In this document: in pieces, positions 11,698 through 12,682 of the stretch | Position numbering within the stretch: the first letter of the stretch is position 1 | How the letters are laid out: every line of letters starts with the position of its first letter | Source of the DNA: Clostridium_AD sp051278035 | GTDB lineage: Bacteria; Bacillota; Clostridia; Clostridiales; Clostridiaceae | Assembly: GCF_051278035.1 (NCBI RefSeq) | Contig: NZ_JBNMNU010000125.1 | Span: 1 to 12,682 of the forward strand | Direction: 5' to 3' | Length of the DNA stretch: 12,682 nt | Translations under genes and position numbers: made by a program | The notes under the pieces: model-generated | Seen by the model: the letters and a program-made list of their open reading frames with translations, nothing else | The model's database searches: none | Told to the model about the DNA's origin: nothing

Positions 11698-12682
11698 ATG
11701 AAAAAAATTATTAAAAGAATTTTAGAACTAAGATCACTACCAACACTAGTGGAGCAAAGAAATGTATTATTAACTGAGATGGATGGCATTGTTGCTAAAG
11801 CTAAAGAAGAAACTAGAGCATTTGCAGAAGCAGAAAGCACAAGATTCGAAGCAATAAAAGTTGAGGTTGCTGCAATAGATAAAACTTTAAAAGCAGAGGA
11901 AGAAGCTAGAAGCTTTGAAAAGAAAGAAGAAAAGAAAGAAGAAACTAGAACACAGGAAGAAATGGACAATGAAGAACTAAGAAATATATTTGGTGGCAAG
12001 GTAGTTGAAAAGAGATCTGATGCAATGAACACAGGCACACCAGCACAAGGTGGAATTGTAGTTAATGAAGTACTTACAGGCGCTATTATAAAAGATATCG
12101 TAGATAGAAGTGATGTATTAAAATTCTTTAATTCGACTTCTATTCCAGGAACTTTAAGAATACCTAAGAAAGCTTCAAGCGGTACCGCTTCTTGGGAAGA
12201 TGAGCAAGTTGAACCTGATGCAACTTCCAAAGCTTCAATAGCAACATTAGAAATGCTAGAATTAGGGCAAAAAAGACTTTACAGAGAAAGCGCATTAACA
12301 CAACAAATGATAAATGTACAAGAATTAGACTTAAGAAGTTTCATTATAGACGACATTTCGGAAACTATGGGTGATGCTTTAGAATTAGCAATATTCCAAG
12401 GGGACGGAGTAAAAAGACCTTTAGGTATTTTGGGATCAGTGCCAGCTGCAAGTAAAATAGCGTTAACCGTTAGAGGTACGTTGAATTTAGACTATTTCAA
12501 AAAATGTAAAGCTAAATTAAAGAAAGCGGCACAGAAAAAAGCTAAATGGTTCATGCAAGCAGATACTTTACTAGCAGTAGATTTATTAAAGGATGCAGAC
12601 GGTAGACCACTATTACAACCAGACCTAACAAAAGAAAGCGATTATACTATTTTAGGTTTACCGGTAGAAATTACTGATGCTA
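11698..12682 (+). CDS. Major capsid protein, HK97 fold (partial, runs off right edge)
   Basis: This is the capsid shell subunit; 328 codons are present before the window ends, out of the roughly 400 usual for the family. Residues 1-101 are a charged coiled-coil delta domain (EETRAFAEAESTRFEAI, KKEEKKEETRTQEEMDNEEL) that serves as a built-in scaffold. VVEKRSDAMNTGTPAQGG (102-119) marks the end of it; protease cleavage near K105/R106 would match the position in HK97. The shell domain follows: IPKKASSGTASWEDEQVEP, then LAIFQGDGVKRPLGIL, then DGRPLLQPDL and TILGLPVEITDA, all classic for the family. ATG at 11698 is preceded by AAAGGTGG near 11683. No stop occurs before 12682. Confidence 0.95.
   Translation, partial: MKKIIKRILELRSLPTLVEQRNVLLTEMDGIVAKAKEETRAFAEAESTRFEAIKVEVAAIDKTLKAEEEARSFEKKEEKKEETRTQEEMDNEELRNIFGGKVVEKRSDAMNTGTPAQGGIVVNEVLTGAIIKDIVDRSDVLKFFNSTSIPGTLRIPKKASSGTASWEDEQVEPDATSKASIATLEMLELGQKRLYRESALTQQMINVQELDLRSFIIDDISETMGDALELAIFQGDGVKRPLGILGSVPAASKIALTVRGTLNLDYFKKCKAKLKKAAQKKAKWFMQADTLLAVDLLKDADGRPLLQPDLTKESDYTILGLPVEITDA

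Noticed and set aside
11673..12230. Minus-strand frame of 185 aa
   Set aside because: It lies antisense to the N-terminal part of the clearly recognisable major capsid gene; its serine/leucine-rich composition is that of a shadow frame.

Overview
The window is the middle of a temperate tailed phage (a prophage or phage genome) from a low-GC Gram-positive host, most likely Clostridium or a close relative. The DNA is very AT-rich, arginine is mostly AGA/AGG, ribosome binding sites are strong (AGGAGG/AAGGAG), nearly every gene lies on the + strand in short-spaced operons, and the head genes are of the HK97/siphovirus type. Host and taxon are inferred from composition and gene content; no chromosomal gene or attachment site is visible.

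Layout. (1) 1-1838: end of an early region, with a tiny ORF, a coiled-coil protein and a pair of conserved phage proteins (671-1072, the 'replication terminator protein'-like family, and 1119-1838). It ends at a 14-bp hairpin. (2) 1839-3340: a self-contained two-gene cassette with its own extended -10 promoter and its own terminator. It encodes two double-pass membrane proteins: one with a helical, histone-fold-like N-terminal domain (2103-2504), and one with a C-terminal HEPN-like domain carrying an R-x4-H motif (2507-3238). It looks like an accessory 'moron', possibly a defence or toxin module, and is the best candidate for an undescribed system here. (3) 3340-5072: a regulatory gap with a possible small minus-strand RNA, a full-length tyrosine recombinase (3496-4485), and an ArpU/RinA-like activator (4499-4945) that probably starts at ATT. 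A promoter-like site and two tandem hairpins follow. (4) 5154-5997: a zinc-ribbon protein and a second, catalytic-domain-only tyrosine recombinase. (5) 5998-12682: the late packaging and head operon. It has a probable promoter and leader hairpin, an HTH protein resembling small terminases, a small unknown protein, an HNH nuclease, a probable cos/packaging start region, P27-type small terminase, large terminase, portal, HK97 prohead protease and the HK97-type major capsid protein, which runs off the right edge.

The late genes form one pathway. The terminases, probably with the HNH nuclease, cut and pump DNA at cos through the portal. The protease matures a capsid whose N-terminal delta domain replaces a separate scaffold. 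The activator-like gene just upstream is a plausible switch for this operon. No replication genes, lysis genes, tRNAs, IS elements or CRISPR arrays are present. No gene-free stretch exceeds about 275 bases, and the larger ones are described under their regulatory features.
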